NCBI RefSeq assembly: GCF_963665355.1
Contig: NZ_OY762229.1
Coordinates: 2,666,001-2,730,000, forward strand
DNA: 64,000 bases
Direction: 5' to 3'
Source of the DNA: an uncultured Desulfobacter sp.
GTDB taxonomy: Bacteria > Desulfobacterota > Desulfobacteria > Desulfobacterales > Desulfobacteraceae
Shown here: positions 53,310 to 63,064 of the stretch, piece by piece
Numbering within the stretch: position 1 is the first letter of the stretch
Layout of the letters: each line of letters starts with the position of its first letter
The notes under the pieces: model-generated
Told to the model about the DNA's origin: nothing
The model's database searches: none
What the model saw: the letters and a program-made list of their open reading frames with translations, nothing else
Position numbers and translations under genes: made by a program

Positions 53310-54704
53310 TTATCTTGCACCTTTGCCGAAAAGGACAGTTTTAACGGTTTTCAAAAGAATAACTAAATCCAAGGCAAAGGACATATTTTTAATATAAAAA
53401 AGATCGTAATTTAGTTTTTCTACAGCATCTTCAACAGTTGCACCATAGTCATAACAGACCTGTGCCCATCCTGTAAGCCCGGGTTTAACATTGAACCTCT
53501 GACCGTAAAAAGGAATCTGTTTCTCCAGCTGATCCGTGAAATATTTACGTTCGGGACGGGGGCCCACAAGACTCATGGTGCCAGTAAGAACTTCCCATAA
53601 CTGGGGCAGTTCATCAATTCTATATTTCCTTATGATACGCCCAACGCGTGTAATACGATGATCATTGTCCCCGGCCCATACAGGGCCCGTGTGCTTTTCA
53701 GCATCCTGAACCATGGAACGGAATTTATGCATCATGTATTCTTTTTTACCCCCGCCAACCCGATCCTGAGCAAAAAGAACTGGACCTTTTGAATCCATCT
53801 TGATCAGCACAGCCACCACCAGCAGTAACGGCGCAAGCAGTGTGAGAAGGATTGAAGACAGAATAACATCCTGCATGCGTTTCAAGCTGGCTTTCAGCCA
53901 GGATTTCTGAAATCCTTTGGAGAAAATAAGCCAGGAAGGCTCTATTTCTCTGACCAGAACCTTTCCTGTCAGCATTTCAAAAAAGGAACTGCCGGTAATT
54001 ACATCAATACCTTCTGTTCTGCACTGAATAAGATCCTGGCTGGGGAATCGTCCTCTTTTCTCCTTAAGCGCCACAATGATTTTATCTATACCATACACTT
54101 CGCATAGTTCACAAAGGGTTTTGTAATCCTGGTGAATAAGTATGTTTTCAGGCAGTTTTTTTTCAAATTCTTCATCAGTACAATCTGGGACAATAGCACA
54201 AACAGTGTATCCGCAATCAATTGTTTTAATAATACTGTGATAAATATCCATGGCCAGTTTGCTGGAGCCGAGGATGATAATACGTTGATTAAACATCCCT
54301 TTGTTAAGAATATGAAGATAACCGACTCTCCAGAAAATGATAAAGAAAATCAGAAAAAAGATACTTAAAATATATATCTTCTGATCCAGAATCACCAGTG
54401 GGAAAAAGAAATAGACCCCAGCCAGAAAGATGGAGGCAACCCCTAACGACTGAAGCAGGCGGATGGAAATTTCCGGAATCTGTGAAACAATCTCAAAATC
54501 ATAAAGGTCATTGTAGTACAAACAGGTCTGCAGAATAGCTGTAATTAAAAGTATCCTTAAAACCAGCATCAGATCAAACCAGTATGAATGAGAGTAGGTT
54601 AAAAGAGCTGTTGATAAAAGGAAAGTGCTGAAGATCACAAATCCTTCCAGAAGAAAAAAGAACATGTTTCTAACAGGGAAATATTGGCGCAAAATGCTGA
54701 GCAT
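53310..54704 (-). CDS. XrtA system priming sugar transferase (TIGR03013-like)
   Basis: The 464-residue protein has four to five N-terminal membrane segments, a CoA-binding-like middle (QRIIILGSSKLAMDIYHSII) and a bacterial sugar transferase domain at the end (about 275-464; KRMQDVILSSILLTLLAPLL, RVGGGKKEYMMHKFRSMVQD, YRIDELPQLWEVLTGTMSLV, GPRPERKYF). It transfers a sugar phosphate to undecaprenyl phosphate, the first step of the polymer. The full length and the GPRPE motif agree with the exosortase A family. The gene is 22 bases after the kinase gene. Confidence 0.94.
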   Translation of the reverse strand: MLSILRQYFPVRNMFFFLLEGFVIFSTFLLSTALLTYSHSYWFDLMLVLRILLITAILQTCLYYNDLYDFEIVSQIPEISIRLLQSLGVASIFLAGVYFFFPLVILDQKIYILSIFFLIFFIIFWRVGYLHILNKGMFNQRIIILGSSKLAMDIYHSIIKTIDCGYTVCAIVPDCTDEEFEKKLPENILIHQDYKTLCELCEVYGIDKIIVALKEKRGRFPSQDLIQCRTEGIDVITGSSFFEMLTGKVLVREIEPSWLIFSKGFQKSWLKASLKRMQDVILSSILLTLLAPLLLVVAVLIKMDSKGPVLFAQDRVGGGKKEYMMHKFRSMVQDAEKHTGPVWAGDNDHRITRVGRIIRKYRIDELPQLWEVLTGTMSLVGPRPERKYFTDQLEKQIPFYGQRFNVKPGLTGWAQVCYDYGATVEDAVEKLNYDLFYIKNMSFALDLVILLKTVKTVLFGKGAR

Positions 54705-54726
54705 TCTCGGGAACCTTTTGTTTTAA

Positions 54727-55596
54727 TCACCGCCTCTGATGATATCCATATCCATATCCGTATTTATGATATCCATATCCATATCCAACGGTTTTCTTAG
54801 AAAAATTCTTGACAACCCCTAATATCTTGTCCGTACCGTAAATATCCAGAATGTCTGAAACCTCCTTGATTCGTGTTTTTCCCTGCCGGACAACCAGAAT
54901 AATTCCATCCACAAACCGGGCAATGGCATTGGTTTCTGATGTGAGATAAGGGGGAGGAGTATCAATAATGATGTATCTGTCAGTATAGCGTTGTTTGACC
55001 TCATGGAGCAGGTGGCGCATCTGATCTGAAGACAGAAGTTCTGACGGGTTGGGCGGTATCTGCCCTGCGGTTAAAACAGTCAATTTATTTACAGGCGTTT
55101 TTTTAAGAACAGACGACAGCGGAACCTTATTTACCAGGTAATCGCTTAAACCCTTTTCCCTATCGTCGAAATTAAAAAATGTATGGATCGTAGGTCTTCT
55201 AAGATCGCAGTCCATGAGAAGAACATATTCATCGATACTCTGGGCTATGCTTACAGCAAGGTTGGCCGACACAAAGGATTTGCCTTCACTGGGAGAAGCA
55301 CTTGTCACCATTATAGTTTTTGGCGGAGTACCTTTTTCAGGAAACAAAAGATTGTTTTTGAGCAGCCGGAATTGCTCCGCAGCTATCGAGTTGGGTTCTT
55401 CAAATGTGACAAGAGCGTTATTTGGAGATCCGGAGTGTGGAGGAACCAATGCCTTTGTTTGTTCAGAAACCTTGCTGTCTACTGGATCCTCACATGAATT
55501 CTCACAGGCCACAGCTGAATCATCAGACGATTTCGATTCTATTTCCGGTGTTACTTTATTTCCTGCTTTTTCAAGAGCGCTGAATATTTTTCCCAA
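54727..55596 (-). CDS. XrtA-associated tyrosine autokinase (BY-kinase)
   Basis: The 289-residue protein has a variable head, then the BY-kinase core: ASPSEGKS (Walker A, 100-107), EYVLLMDCDLRRPTIHTFF (Walker A'), YIIIDTPPPYLTSETNAIAR (Walker B), and a C-terminal Tyr cluster (about 271-286) in two nine-residue repeats. It autophosphorylates the tail and controls the chain-length protein and polymer export. The tail arises from two exact 19-base DNA repeats (54741-54759 and 54768-54786). The start is TTG (55596) with AGGGA upstream. It lies 18 bases after the chain-length gene. Confidence 0.94.
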   Translation of the reverse strand: MGKIFSALEKAGNKVTPEIESKSSDDSAVACENSCEDPVDSKVSEQTKALVPPHSGSPNNALVTFEEPNSIAAEQFRLLKNNLLFPEKGTPPKTIMVTSASPSEGKSFVSANLAVSIAQSIDEYVLLMDCDLRRPTIHTFFNFDDREKGLSDYLVNKVPLSSVLKKTPVNKLTVLTAGQIPPNPSELLSSDQMRHLLHEVKQRYTDRYIIIDTPPPYLTSETNAIARFVDGIILVVRQGKTRIKEVSDILDIYGTDKILGVVKNFSKKTVGYGYGYHKYGYGYGYHQRR

Positions 55597-55613
55597 AACT
55601 TATATCCCTGGCG

Positions 55614-57242
55614 TTATAAATTGAATGTTGTTTTTAGAAAATTTACGGCTCTGTCTATGCCATTATGATTCAATATTGAAAAAAATATTATAAACAAAGC
55701 ACTATAGCAGCAGAAACAGATGAAAATAATCCACTCAAATCCTTTCTTTCTTCGGTCTCCCGTTTTTTCCAGCAGAGGAATTGATGCTAAGATGGTAAGC
55801 CCTAAGACGGTTTCAATCTGATCATTCCGATGGATGACAGAGAAATTAAGCCACTCTTTAATCAGGAGGAGTACCCCGCCAAATCCAAACCCTCCGGCTA
55901 CGGATAACAAAAACATCATTTTAACATTGGGAGAAATCGGTTTTTCCGGCAGTCGGGCATAATCCAAAATTCGGAACTGCTCCCCTTTTTGTTTCTTTTC
56001 CATGTTGACGGACAACTCTGCTTCCAGTTTTCTGTCCAAAAGAGAATTGTAAACGCCCTGAATGTTGCTATAATCCCGTTTAAGTGACTGAATCTCCAGT
56101 TCACGTTTGGGCGTCTCTTCAACGCGTTGTTGATAAATCTTCATTCTCTCCTGAATTGTTGATATCTCAGCTTGAAGATTTTTTGCCTCAAGGGCAAGTT
56201 GCGCTCGCTTTTCCCTTAAGGGAGCTGCAGGATCCCAGCCCGCATTCGGCAAGACATCTTCCCGTGCCCCTTCTGAGGACTGATCCTGCTCCTTTTCATC
56301 CGATATATTTTTCTTCAATTTCTCTATGATTTTTTTTAATTTTTTGACATCCGGATGCTTTTCAGTATATCGAAGTAAAAGTTCTTTATATTTTGCCTCG
56401 GCAGCATTGAGAGCAGCATCATCCCCTTGCAGAGGCTCATCAAAATCAAAGTTTTGGAAATCATCTGGATTTGTTCCGGAACCATCATTTGCAGAAGTTA
56501 TTGATCTAATCTGGGAATCAAGTTGACTGATGGAATTATTGAGCTCCCTCAACAGCATTGATTTATCGGTCATCTCTTTTTGAATACGATCCATCGTGCG
56601 CAAATTAGTTTCTAACTCATCAGGTAGGCCGCCAAGATACTTTGACCTGAATTCCGCAAGCTTCTGCTCTTTTTCCTCAAGCCGTTTTTTGGTTTTCTCC
56701 AACTCTGCATCAAGGAATTCACTGGTACCTATAGCCTGGGCCTCCCGGACCTTGACGTTTTCATCCATAAAATAGGACGCCAGGGTATTGGCAATCCTCA
56801 TTACACGCTGTGGTTCACTGCCGGTGAAAGAGATGGAGAATGCCTCAGCCCCGTCTCTGGCACGTTCAATTTTAACGCTTATCCGTTTTCTTACCCCCTC
56901 TATTTTATCCTCCTGATACATACCTTCGCCATCTTGGTACAGACCGAACTGTTCGATGATCTGCTCAAGATTGCTGCGGCTCAGGACCTGCTGGGAGATG
57001 GTGCTGAGTCGTTCGCCGATACTGGAGGACACAACAGATCGTATGTAGGCGGTGGGAACTCTTTGGGGCTGAACAAGGATTAATGTGCTGGCCTCGTAAG
57101 TTTTTTTCGCTGTCAGAGTCAGCCCAAGCCCCACTGTCAAAGTAATGCACAAAGGAATGATCAGAAACCAACGTCCTCGGATAAGGGCATCAAAAATATA
57201 GTCGGGTTTAATTTGAGTCTGAGATTGGAACAGATCTGCCAT
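55614..57242 (-). CDS. XrtA system chain-length determinant protein (Wzz-like)
   Basis: The 542-residue protein has a Wzz head with a first membrane segment (about 30-50, GRWFLIIPLCITLTVGLGLT), a large periplasmic coiled coil (about 160-420), a conserved end RILDYARLPEKPISPNVK, a second membrane segment (about 445-465), and a further hydrophobic segment near 510-530. It fits the exosortase A chain-length family (TIGR03007), which sets polymer length with the BY-kinase. CAGGGATAAAT precedes the ATG. It is the first gene of the leftward core operon. Confidence 0.93.
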   Translation of the reverse strand: MADLFQSQTQIKPDYIFDALIRGRWFLIIPLCITLTVGLGLTLTAKKTYEASTLILVQPQRVPTAYIRSVVSSSIGERLSTISQQVLSRSNLEQIIEQFGLYQDGEGMYQEDKIEGVRKRISVKIERARDGAEAFSISFTGSEPQRVMRIANTLASYFMDENVKVREAQAIGTSEFLDAELEKTKKRLEEKEQKLAEFRSKYLGGLPDELETNLRTMDRIQKEMTDKSMLLRELNNSISQLDSQIRSITSANDGSGTNPDDFQNFDFDEPLQGDDAALNAAEAKYKELLLRYTEKHPDVKKLKKIIEKLKKNISDEKEQDQSSEGAREDVLPNAGWDPAAPLREKRAQLALEAKNLQAEISTIQERMKIYQQRVEETPKRELEIQSLKRDYSNIQGVYNSLLDRKLEAELSVNMEKKQKGEQFRILDYARLPEKPISPNVKMMFLLSVAGGFGFGGVLLLIKEWLNFSVIHRNDQIETVLGLTILASIPLLEKTGDRRKKGFEWIIFICFCCYSALFIIFFSILNHNGIDRAVNFLKTTFNL

Positions 57243-57291
57243 ATTTATCCCTGGGTAAAATTAAAACAATTTTAAGATAAACGAAGTCTAA

Positions 57292-57319
57292 TTTTTATCA
57301 GGTCTTATCTTTTTGTCAA
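57292..57319 (-). promoter_or_regulatory. Possible promoter of the leftward XrtA core operon
   Basis: On the minus strand TTGACA (57314-57319) is 16 bases from TAAAAA (57292-57297). It lies about 50 bases before the chain-length start. The -10 match is fair and the spacing slightly short. Confidence 0.4.
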
Positions 57320-57564
57320 TGTTTTATTACTCTCAAAAAGGCCTTTAATAGCAGCTTAGCAATAAACTGGGCAACCCCAATAGTCATTTTATCTTTATAA
57401 TACAGACTTAGCGGTTCTATCCCTCAAACCATTTACGATAAAGTTTTCAGGATAGTTTTGTGTGAAATGGAATATTTGCTGTGTCCATTGTTAATTGTAG
57501 CGTTGATCATGGGCGTGTTTCTCCAAGTGAATATGAAGGACTATTACAACCATGAAAAAAGGCT

Positions 57565-57757
57565 ATATAGTGCCTGAACGGAAACCCTGATTTTAGGCCC
57601 TGTCGTATAGCGTCTGACCGAAAACCTGGAAATTTTGTCGAGTACAAGGCGGGCTGAAATTTTAACCGGAGGAGTACATGAAGTATTTCGAGGATTAAAA
57701 TTTTAGACCAACGCCGTACTCGGCAAAATTTGCGGTTTTCGGTCGGGCACTAGTTAG
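57565..57757. repeat. Large imperfect inverted-repeat element (REP/MITE-like)
   Basis: Arms of about 55 bases (57610-57664 and 57695-57750) pair with few mismatches around a 30-base loop. Shared parts are GACCGAAAACC, AAATTTTG, CGAGTAC and AAATTTTAA. A related half-copy lies just left (57571-57602). No gene lies inside. It sits where the TPR pseudogene should have its start, so its insertion may have destroyed the 5' end. A similar fragment is at 50304. Confidence 0.75.
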
Positions 57758-59438
57758 GGCACTGGAAAAAGCCGTGGAGATGGACCCTGAAAATTACAAA
57801 ACGCATCTTTTTGGGGCACACCCTCTCTCTAACCTGAGCCGTTCTGGTGAGGCAGAATCCCACTATCTTAAGGCCATTAAAGCTGGATAAAACCAAAAGG
57901 GAAGCCTATATGGAGCTGGCATCACTTTATCGGAAAAAAGGAGAGCTGGATAAAACTGAATCCCTGATCAACCAATGGGCTCAGGTCCCTGGAAACCAGG
58001 TCCAAAAAAGTGCTGATTTTGCCAATTATTTTGAGTTCCGCGGGCAGTTTGAAAAAGCTGAAAAAAACTTCTTGAAGCTTCAATGAATCATGCCGGAAAA
58101 GTGATCACAGTCTCTCCGGATCATGCCGGGGCAAGATTTTACAAAGCCCGGTGTCTGCTGGCCAAGGGAAAAGCAGATCTGCCGGGCCAGGATATTTTCA
58201 GGGTGGCCGCAGGGTTTAAAACGGCCGAATTATGGGAGCGCAGACTGGCCAAAGACGAACTTCTTGAAGCTTTGAAAATAGATCCGGCTTTTACCAATGC
58301 AAGGCTTTTGTTTATTGATATTCTTCTTCAGGACAAGGAAATCCTGCCTGCCAGGAATCATCTGGCTATTATCCTCAAACAGGATCCTCACAATTTACAG
58401 GCATTGATCTTTTTAGGAAAACTCAAGCTGCTTGAAGAGGATTTTGATGAGGCTGAAAAAATTTATCAGGCTGTTCTTGAGCGCCTCCCCAATTTTTCAT
58501 CCGGTTATGTATCTTTGGGCCTTGCCTTCACTGGGATGAAAAAAATGATCAGGCAATTGCAGCTTTTGACAAGGCACTTTCCATCAATTCAGAACAGATG
58601 GAAGCCCTGCAGCCTTGGATTGAATGATATGCAGCTTTTGACAAGGCACTTTCCATCAATTCAGAACAGATGGAAGCCCTGCATTATAAAGTCAGCCTTT
58701 ATATGCAACGGAAACAGGTGGATCGTGCTATTGAATCCTGTGAAAGCCATAGAAGAAAATTTTCACCTGACTCTGCTGCCCTGGGCATCATTGACCTGAT
58801 CGAGGGACGTATAAATATGAGCACAGGAAAAATTAAGGAAGCTGAAAGGTCTTTCAAGAGTGCAGTCGCCCAAAATTTCGGCCTGACTGCCCCCCTATGA
58901 GCAACTGGGGATTATAAATGAATCCCGGAAAAATATCCCGGAGGCCATTAAGAATTATGAGCGACTCAAGGAGTTGAATCCCCAATACTTGCCGACCTAT
59001 CTTCACTTGAGCCGTATTTTTAAAGCCCAGGGAAATATCGAAGAGGCAAAAAATTTTCTTAACCAGGCCCTGTCTATCAAAAGGGATTATGCACCGGCAG
59101 CCAATAACCTTGCCTATATCATGGCCGAAATCGGATCTTCGCTGTACGAGGCTCTGAGGCTTTCCAAGGTTGCCAGCGACAAAGACCCCAATAATTCCGA
59201 GTATCTGGATACCCTCGGATGGATTTATTATCTTCAGGGTAATAACGACCTTGCTATAGTGACGATAGAGGAAAGTGTTAAACTCAACCCGAAAAGTGCG
59301 ATAGGCCAGTATCATCTTGGATGGGCCTGCTATGAGAGCAAACAATATGAGAAAGCCCGGACCCACATGGAGACAGCACTTGAGCTGGACCCGAACTTTA
59401 AAGGGGCAGACAAAGCCAGGAATATCCTGGGGAGATGA
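57758..59438 (+). pseudogene. Decayed PrsT-like TPR gene
   Basis: The whole stretch codes for tetratricopeptide repeats like the PrsT-type protein at 11292, but the frame breaks at least five times: near 57877 (AIKLDKTKREAYMELASLY is in another frame), at 58086, in an A-run near 58540, at an in-frame TGA (58625-58627) and in a C-run near 58885. A 54-base segment is duplicated (58558-58611 and 58630-58683, 72 bases apart). The first TPRs and the lipoprotein signal are missing, where a repeat element lies. The last 150 residues (NNLAYIMAEIGSSLYEALRL, YHLGWACYESKQYEKARTHM) are intact and end as the family does. Some breaks sit in homopolymers, so sequencing errors may add to the count, but the duplication and the lost start support true decay. 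Confidence 0.85.
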
Positions 59439-59446
59439 TCAGAGTT

Positions 59447-60673
59447 TTATGATGGGTTCTTTAGTTTGATCCGGTACAACGGGTCTCCCACAAGCACTTG
59501 TTTCCAGGACAGATACGGCAGGCTAACCAGATAGGATTCGGCCAAGGTCAGTTTTCCCCTGGTCAGATAATCAAAAAAAATTTCCGGCAGAGGAAAAGAT
59601 TGGACATAGGGTTCTCCCACAGGGCCGATGGTGGCGGCAACGCCTTTATCCAGCATTTTTTTGCACCATACCTGACTGTTGGGATTTTTCAGAGTCTGGC
59701 ATTCCGAGCTTGCAATATGGTATCCCACCGACCCTTTTGCCCAGGTAAAGGCATCTATATACCTGGCCAGTCTGTACCAGCCGCAGTATAGGGCGGCGTT
59801 GGGGCAGTCTCCGGGTTGAAATAATTCCTGTGTATCATCCAGGACCACCTTCATTCTCTCTTGTTTCAGATGATCTGCCGCAACATGAATGGATTTATCA
59901 TAAAGTCCATATCCGGACACCTTTTTTTGACCAGGATCTTTCCATCTGGCATCAAAATAGGCCGTGCCGGACAATCCTTTTGTCTCCGCTTCAATGCTGT
60001 CATTTACAATTCGTTTAACAACGCCAGTATCAGCCCCGTCCAGACGACTGACCATGATTACGTCTGATTGGCTGATGGTTGTTTTCTGGGAGCGCCATGG
60101 CAGGAAAAAAGGATTGGGCAGCCAAAAGTTGAGCTTGTATCCTTCTTTTTTGACAAGCATTAACTCAGAATCGAAGGAAGCCCATTTGTCTGTGGAAATT
60201 TTGAACTGTTCGATTTGCTGAACTATCTGGCTCAAAGACTTTTTTTGTTCTTCAGTCAACAGTCCGTTTTTTTCTTTCAGGGAATTAAGATTTTCCTTTT
60301 GCGCTGTCAATTGGTCCATGATGGTTTGTTCGGTTTTTGTCATTTCTGGTGGAGAAATTTTTAGGGGAAGCCCATACATGGTGACAATGGCATTGATTTT
60401 CCGGTTTTTTTCCAAAGCGCGGCGGACCGGAGTGACGATTTTTTCCAAATATACATCCCGTGAACAGGTTTCCTTGTCATCGACAAATACGAGTAGCAGG
60501 TTCTCTTTTGGAATTTGTCGTTTTTTCATGTACCATGTAGCAAGCCCTTTGCTGCTGGCCGCATTGCGGTTGGCAACGACAAGCACTTCCTCCGGAGACA
60601 AAGCCAAAGCCGGCATGGCAGGAACGATTAATAAAGAAAATAAGATTGCAAAAGTGCAAATAAGAAAACGCAT
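59447..60673 (-). CDS. TIGR03790-family exosortase-linked protein
   Basis: The 408-residue protein has a signal peptide (about 1-25) and the TIGR03790-type body: PEEVLVVANRNAASSKGLAT, WYMKKRQIPKENLLLVFVDD, ALEKNRKINAIVTMYGLPLK, DVIMVSRLDGADTGVVKRIV, CGWYRLARYIDAFTWAKGSV, GYHIASSECQTL and AATIGPVGEPYVQSFPLPE. The family is known to occur in genomes that carry exosortase, but its reaction is unknown. A coiled insert near residues 115-165 adds length over the usual form. The start overlaps the stop of the TviC-like gene. The SSEC and SRLDG motifs could form a site; that is a guess. Confidence 0.82.
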   Translation of the reverse strand: MRFLICTFAILFSLLIVPAMPALALSPEEVLVVANRNAASSKGLATWYMKKRQIPKENLLLVFVDDKETCSRDVYLEKIVTPVRRALEKNRKINAIVTMYGLPLKISPPEMTKTEQTIMDQLTAQKENLNSLKEKNGLLTEEQKKSLSQIVQQIEQFKISTDKWASFDSELMLVKKEGYKLNFWLPNPFFLPWRSQKTTISQSDVIMVSRLDGADTGVVKRIVNDSIEAETKGLSGTAYFDARWKDPGQKKVSGYGLYDKSIHVAADHLKQERMKVVLDDTQELFQPGDCPNAALYCGWYRLARYIDAFTWAKGSVGYHIASSECQTLKNPNSQVWCKKMLDKGVAATIGPVGEPYVQSFPLPEIFFDYLTRGKLTLAESYLVSLPYLSWKQVLVGDPLYRIKLKNPS

Positions 60674-61710
60674 TATTTTTCCTCCGGTTTAGTCAGATGG
60701 TTTATATACCAGGAGGCTGCCATATCAAGTCCGGAAGTAACCGAGTATTGCGGGCTGTATCCCAGAAGATCTTTGGCCTTGGAAATATCTGCCAGGGAAT
60801 GGCGAACATCTCCCAGTCTGAAATCCCTGTATTCAGCAGTTGCACCATTTCGATCAGGCAGCGCGTCTGCCACCCGGTCACGGATTAAGGAAAAAAGCTG
60901 ATTCAATGTGGTACGTTGCCCAAATGCAACATTGTAGACCTGATCGGCAGCGTCATCTTCGGCTGTTGCAGCCAGAAGGTTGGCTTGGACACAATTGTCG
61001 ATGAAGCAAAAATCCCGGCTGGTTTCGCCGTCACCATTTATATAAACCGTGTTTTTATGGATCAGTGCATTAAACCATAGAGGAATAACTGCGGCATAAG
61101 CCCCGTTAGGATCCTGGCGGCGGCCGAAAATATTGAAATACCGCAGGCCGATGCTTTTAAATCCGTAGGTGGACGCAAACACCCGGGCGTACAGCTCATT
61201 AACTAACTTTGTCACGGCATAGGGGGAAAGAGGATTGCCGATATTTTCTTCTTTTTTGGGAAGTGTTGGGTGATCTCCATAGGTGGAGCTTGATGCGGCA
61301 TATACGAAGCGTTTTACGCCCGCGTCTCTGGCTGCGGTCAGCATGTTCAAAAAGCCTGTAATATTATTTTCATTGGTGGTCAGGGGGGCCGCAACAGAAC
61401 GGGGAACCGAACCCAAGGCGGCCTGGTGGAGGATATAATCCTGTCCTTTACAGGCCGAAACACAGGTTTCAGTGTTGGTGATATCGCCTTCAATAAAAGA
61501 AAAATTTTGCCATTCCTCAGATGACACGGCTTCTTTAACCTGATCCAGGTTGTGTTGAAATCCTGTGGAAAAATTATCCAGGCCGGTTACTGTCTGCCCA
61601 AGTTTAAGAAGTGCTTCCAAAAGATTGGAGCCAATAAATCCGGCGCATCCGGTAATCAGCCAGGACCGTGGATTTTCTTTCAAATGCTTCTGAATTAATG
61701 TGAAACGCAT
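60673..61710 (-). CDS. tviC: UDP-GlcNAc/UDP-GalNAc 4-epimerase (TviC/WbpP-like)
   Basis: The 345-residue protein is an extended SDR: GCAGFIG (NAD site, 21-27), AASSSTYG (about 138-145), the catalytic Tyr164 and Lys168 in [25 protein letters not shown] and [17 protein letters not shown]. The pattern matches TviC/WbpP, which converts UDP-GlcNAc(A) to UDP-GalNAc(A). Together with the TviB-like dehydrogenase at 47324 it could provide UDP-GalNAcA. It follows the CPBP gene by 46 bases and overlaps the TIGR03790 gene. Confidence 0.9.
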   Translation of the reverse strand: MRFTLIQKHLKENPRSWLITGCAGFIGSNLLEALLKLGQTVTGLDNFSTGFQHNLDQVKEAVSSEEWQNFSFIEGDITNTETCVSACKGQDYILHQAALGSVPRSVAAPLTTNENNITGFLNMLTAARDAGVKRFVYAASSSTYGDHPTLPKKEENIGNPLSPYAVTKLVNELYARVFASTYGFKSIGLRYFNIFGRRQDPNGAYAAVIPLWFNALIHKNTVYINGDGETSRDFCFIDNCVQANLLAATAEDDAADQVYNVAFGQRTTLNQLFSLIRDRVADALPDRNGATAEYRDFRLGDVRHSLADISKAKDLLGYSPQYSVTSGLDMAASWYINHLTKPEEK

Positions 61711-61756
61711 GTGTGTGTCCTTGGTGTTCTAATAATATGTTGATCGCAACCAGGTC

Positions 61757-62476
61757 TTACCATAACTCCCAGTGTCCGAAGTAATAGACATAAAGGGCCA
61801 GTCCGATATTGGTTGTTCCGTGGGCAACAATGCAGGAAATCAGATCTTTTCTCAATATCCAAAGAAGAGCCATGAGTATGCCGTAGGCAATGGCTGCGGG
61901 CCACTCGGCAACCAGATGACCTGCGGCAAAAATAATTGTTGAAATCCCAACGGCATAAGCGGTCCATTGCCCAGGTGCCACATCAAAAATACTGGCCTCA
62001 TCCAGTGCAACTGAAAAGGCTTTGGGCGTTTTTTGCCTGCGCAAAAGATCCCATTGCAGGGCCACCCGGAAGACAAATCCGCGCATGAATAGTTCTTCAA
62101 AAACCGGTACCACAAATCCGGCTGTCAAAAGCCTGAGAGTGAATCCGATATCAGACCGTGGAACCCCATCCCCGGGGTTCGTAAAGGGGATATATAACCC
62201 GCACCACACGACCAGTCCAATGATTCCGAAAAGGATTCCCCACAAACAGGATATCCATTTATTTTTTGGGCCGGTTAATGGAACGTACCATTTCCAGGCC
62301 CAGATCAAAAGTCCGGGTACAGTCACCAGCTTGATTATGTAAATAATTTCTTCGGGAATCTTCTTATGTAAAACTGAAGAAAAAGCCACATAAGCAAAAT
62401 ACGGAGCTGTGTAAGGAATCAGCAGATCCATATTTTTCCATTTTTTCCGGGAGCAGGAAGTGTTGGACGTATTCAC
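61757..62476 (-). CDS. Exosortase-associated CPBP (CAAX-like) protease
   Basis: The 239-residue membrane protein has about six hydrophobic segments and the CPBP/Abi motifs: EELFMRGFVFR (EExxxR), FAAGHLVAEWPAA (His) and CIVAHGTTNIG (His). It resembles the CAAX prenyl-protease-related proteins of exosortase loci (TIGR03008-like). It may process sorted proteins or membrane peptides. The start is GTG (62476) with AAGGA seven bases upstream; an internal ATG (62431) is the other choice. It opens a three-gene minus-strand unit with the TviC-like and TIGR03790 genes. Confidence 0.8.
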   Translation of the reverse strand: MNTSNTSCSRKKWKNMDLLIPYTAPYFAYVAFSSVLHKKIPEEIIYIIKLVTVPGLLIWAWKWYVPLTGPKNKWISCLWGILFGIIGLVVWCGLYIPFTNPGDGVPRSDIGFTLRLLTAGFVVPVFEELFMRGFVFRVALQWDLLRRQKTPKAFSVALDEASIFDVAPGQWTAYAVGISTIIFAAGHLVAEWPAAIAYGILMALLWILRKDLISCIVAHGTTNIGLALYVYYFGHWELW

Positions 62477-63064
62477 AGGAATTCCTTTTGATGACCCAAA
62501 TGAACAGAAAACAAATTAACAGTTTTTAAAAGTATCTTTTTTTTGAGGGAGCAAATCAAGAAAAAAACCATTGAAGATCAAAATAAAGGAATGTTAAATT
62601 AAACATTTTGCTGGTATTGATATGCCATTGGGGTAGCGGTATTGTTTGGAGTGACGAAGTGCATATGGATAAGGCTATATACATGCAAAAAGGCTTTCAA
62701 AGAAGAATTTTGAAAGCCTTTCATAACTATTGGCTGGCTGACTATGAGTCGAATATAGATCGACAAAGTCGTGGTCCGTTTTTTACACCTTCATAAGTTG
62801 TCATAAAAGTTAATAAGCGGTTCAATTGTTTTGTTTTCTTAGTTTGTTGCGGACCCATAATATCCCGTCGCAATAATTCGTTTTAGGCGCAAGATCAAAA
62901 ATAAACATTCCACTTGGAGAAAAACAAGCATGACTGAACAAAACGCAGTGTAATATATATGGTCTCATGGAAAAATAACACTTAAATGGACTTTTCATGA
63001 CAAACCATATTGAATTCACAGAAGAGCAGTTAGGCACAATATCAGAATAAACTCGCCCAAAAGA
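62477..63064. other. Gap before the ISAzo13 remnant, no gene supported
   Basis: These 588 bases hold a hairpin (next entry) and two short overlapping frames of 60-70 codons without ribosome-binding sites. A plus-strand frame near 62998 (MTNHIEFTEEQLGTISE) ends after 17 codons and may be a scrap of a transposase start. Confidence 0.3.
62689..62721. terminator. Possible bidirectional terminator hairpin
   Basis: Perfect 12-base arms (62689-62700 and 62710-62721) enclose a nine-base loop. A T-run follows on the minus strand. It could end a transcript coming from the ISAzo13 side. Confidence 0.55.

Noticed and set aside
54735-54790. CRISPR-like short repeats
   Set aside because: The repeats are inside the kinase gene and encode its Tyr-rich tail; there are no spacers or cas genes.
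62822-63037. Minus-strand frame of 71 codons before the ISAzo13 remnant
   Set aside because: There is no ribosome-binding site and no recognisable motif.
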